Source of the DNA: Harringtonia aguacate
Lineage: Eukaryota > Ascomycota > Sordariomycetes > Ophiostomatales > Ophiostomataceae
Length of the DNA stretch: 64,000 nt
NCBI GenBank assembly: GCA_014183095.1
Contig: JACCPH010000006.1
Coordinates: forward strand, 691,361-755,360
Direction: 5' to 3'
In this document: piece by piece, positions 61,423 to 64,000 of the stretch
How positions within the stretch are numbered: the first letter of the stretch is position 1
Layout: each line of letters starts with the position of its first letter
Translations under genes and position numbers: made by a program
Notes under the pieces: model-generated
What the model was told of the DNA's origin: nothing
Databases searched by the model: none
What the model saw: only the letters and a program-made list of their open reading frames with translations

Positions 61423-64000
61423 CCGTGGTTCCAGATCTAACGATTTGTGTGTGCGCGTGAGAGACAAGGCACAATATCTTGCCCTCTTTCATTCACGCGT
61501 CCAGGGAAAAAGGTGTGGCGTTAATAAATTAACGTTCTGGTGTCCACTCAGACAAATATACTCAGTCAATACATCATATTTCCATGTCCCTCTGATTTCA
61601 CTAGATTTCACTAGAAAAGTCTGGGCAAAACACAGGCTTGATTTGTCGTGCAATCCAAAATATGCTCGTCAAATTAGCCCATTCGCCTAATTGCGTGACA
61701 TATTCCCGCCCGCTCAGACGGCATCTGCTTACTGTCACAGCGGCTGTGCCTGCGTAATGTTGCAGGAACAGTGGGAATGCATATTTTATGCTCGAGACCT
61801 GATTCATCTTTTGATGGGGTGCGCTGGGCTGTCTGACTGCTGTGGCTGGCGATTCGAGGTTTCCTGAGACAGGCAGTGCTGCCGTCTCAGATGGGGGACG
61901 CCAGGGTGCCAACGTGATGGACTTGCTTTCGATGATGCCAGCGCGGAGACGGGATTCGACTGTTTGATTCATCTGTTTATCTACATAGCCCGAGTATGCT
62001 CATATTGGAAAGGTAGCAAGGAACTGGAGCTCGTAAGACGGGAGAGTAGCATCAGAACACCTGCGCCCAGACAGAGTGAGAAAAGGCCAAGATTGGCTTC
62101 GTGGAGATGCCGCTCGGTGCTCTCGATGGCCTCCATACGCATGCAGGAACCAGACAACGCAGGCAGGCATAAGAATAATGAGCATTTTGCAAGGGAACCG
62201 TGGCACCCTGAGATTGTGCCTACGGAACCTGCCGTGTCATTTTTTTTTTTTTTTTTTGCATTGGATCGGCATATTGTATTTGTATCCATGCTCACAAAAT
62301 ATCGCCTGTGCCGCACGACAAGCCGAAATCGAAGCTTGATGTTGAAAGTTTGCCCCTGAATGGCCCTCGTTGCCGGCGGCTGCATCTGACGGGGGGGGAG
62401 AGGGGTTGGGGGTATTAGCCCCCCCGGCTCTGGCGGGTTGGTGCCCGCAGCGTTAGAACGAGCTGCACCGTGTGCACAGAGGCGCCCGAACGTGCGGTTC
62501 TCGCCCTGTGGGTCTACCACATTGGAATGCGACGGTAGCTTGCTCAGGCCCCCACATATAAGCTTGAATAATAGGACCGCCATTGCGTTTGATCACAAGC
62601 TGACAGGTTCGTTTCCGGGGTCGTCCGCAGAGCAAAGACGGCAGATGCAGGCGCCGGTCAAGAGGACTCCTTTCGCAAGTCCAGACCGTTGTCCAGCAGC
62701 TGCGCGGCCGTCTAGGCTTGCCCGTCGTCTGAAGAAAAGAGGGAACTGACTCTGCAACGGCAGCTCCCCCTCCCCAAGGGGATCCTTACATAATATTATG
62801 TACTCGTATGAGTATGTGCTCGTACCCATTGCACGCCCCACAAGTTCGGCATGCCGCTGGGTGCTGAGACACGATAACCGTAAAGACCCTTCTCGTCTTA
62901 GCACGAGTAATACTCGTACTCGTAGGCCGCGAACGGCAGACCACTACCGTGCAACGATACGTGAGCAGGCGGCCAGGAATGGGGGAGGAATGGGGGACGG
63001 GTGGGTGGGTGAGTCGTTGTGTGTGTGCGTGTGTGTGTGTGGCTGCTGACGGGTGGCGAAATAAAGGGCGAAAGAGCAGGACATCGCGCGACAAGCGAAA
63101 ATGCGCAGAAGAGCGACAAAGATATGCCCCCAAAAGGAGAATGACCTTTTTTTATTTGCTTTTCCAATTCTGCCGTGCCGGTTAACTTTCTTCTTTCCTG
63201 GTGGTTTTTATTTCTGATGAATGGCTGTGCGACGCTGCAGGGGGCCACGTTTTGTTGTTGGAATGCCTGCTCTCACCAGCCAGACTGCCCTGTTAGCGTG
63301 CCTGCCCCTTCTTGTCGGCACCACCCTCACCTTCCCGTACGCCGCGAGCCTATCACGAGGCTTGCGGCCCAACCACGTCCCATTGTCTCCGTGCCACGAG
63401 GCTCCTGCTTCCTTCCTGTACGTGCCGGTCGGACAGCAACAGCGCACATTTGGGGGCCAGCACTCGGATTCTCTGGGTGGTTTGCACCTACGAGTACGAA
63501 TGGCACCTCACGAGCCCATTTCTTGCAAACCCGCCCGCCTCGGTCTCTCTGCTGCGATTTTTCGTGGACAAGCCGCTCCAGGTTACAAGAGGCGCAGCCA
63601 TTGGGCTGTGGACCAAAAAAGCCCCAGAGCAAGAGGCGGAGGGCAAGACAACAAGACCCGGCACTGCTGCGCATTTCCCACCCCCAACCAACCACGCAGC
63701 GTTGGCGTGCTCCTTGTGCCCAAAGCAGGCGACCGAAACCCAGAGCGTAGGAACCAGCCGCGACAGGCGGCAAGTCTGCAGGCTACCCGCTGTGCATGCG
63801 TTGCGCAGGGAGCAACCCAACACGCAACTGCAGACGGCGGCCATGCATAACGCCTCGCAAACTGCATAGTAAGATACAACTAAGATACGTTGACGTTGTC
63901 CCTTTGGCCAAGGTGAAACGGCCACAGCCCTGATCAGCGGCTCTCTCCCCCTCCCCTCCCCTCTCCCCTCCTCCAGAAAGAACAGATGGGTGGCAGTGGG
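61423..64000. other. Non-coding tail of the window
   Basis: 2.6 kb in which no gene is supported. It includes a T-run (62239-62258), a G-run/C-run pair that could form a hairpin (about 62391-62426), clustered TACTCGTA words (62800-62830, 62905-62922) and a GTGT repeat (63017-63041). ORFs of up to 209 codons near 63175-63869 overlap in all frames, are Cys/Arg/Pro-biased and resemble no family. A gene starting beyond 64000 cannot be excluded. Confidence 0.45.

Noticed and set aside
63175..63869. Overlapping plus-strand ORFs of 185-209 codons at the end of the window
   Set aside because: Three frames are open at once with Cys/Arg/Pro-biased text, no domain and no splice logic, which is typical of chance openness in GC-rich DNA.

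Overview
This is eukaryotic, almost certainly filamentous-ascomycete DNA (Pezizomycotina, most like a Sordariomycete; genus not determinable by eye). The reasons are short 41-115 nt spliceosomal introns with GTRNGT donors and CTAAC-type branch sites, GC-rich third codon positions, and fungal-only families: Zn2Cys6 regulator, siderophore MFS transporter, STAND/NACHT NTPase, LaeA-type methyltransferase and Mei2. Exons were worked out by hand from reading frames and splice signals. Where frame and homology agree across every junction, coordinates should be close to exact; UTRs are not annotated.

Layout. (1) 0-1.4 kb: a deleted Mutator-like transposon protein. (2) 1.6-10.8 kb: four carbohydrate genes in alternating orientation: a secreted GH162-type endo-beta-1,2-glucanase, a MAL-activator-type Zn2Cys6 regulator, an intracellular GH1 beta-glucosidase and an MFS sugar porter. 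Together they look like a self-contained pathway that cuts an extracellular beta-glucan, imports the oligosaccharide and hydrolyses it. (3) 12.0-14.3 kb: a siderophore-iron transporter. (4) 14.3-24.3 kb: an AT-richer, gene-poor island with a small RRM-protein gene, decayed unidentified ORFs and two partial DEAH-box helicase copies in the order C-terminal half, then N-terminal half. (5) 24.3-34.4 kb: accessory genes: a NACHT STAND protein, a kinase-fold-like orphan, a broken gene, a LaeA-type methyltransferase and an unidentified gene. (6) 34.5-60.1 kb: conserved housekeeping genes: ankyrin-type protein, Gfo/Idh/MocA oxidoreductase, Mei2, SLP1-type SUN protein, CLC chloride channel, NRDE-2, a low-complexity orphan and M18 aspartyl aminopeptidase. 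(7) 60.7-64 kb: an SRPK-like kinase lacking its catalytic core, then non-coding DNA.

The most unusual signal is a structured module found twice, at 16771-16968 and 34120-34331. Each copy lies just downstream of a different small accessory gene (the RRM protein and the unidentified gene). It has a string of short hairpins, mostly with GNRA-type tetraloops, then a roughly 66-68 nt tRNA-like fold with a perfect T-arm, and the two copies differ partly by compensating changes. The second main candidate is the four-gene beta-glucan cluster with its own regulator.
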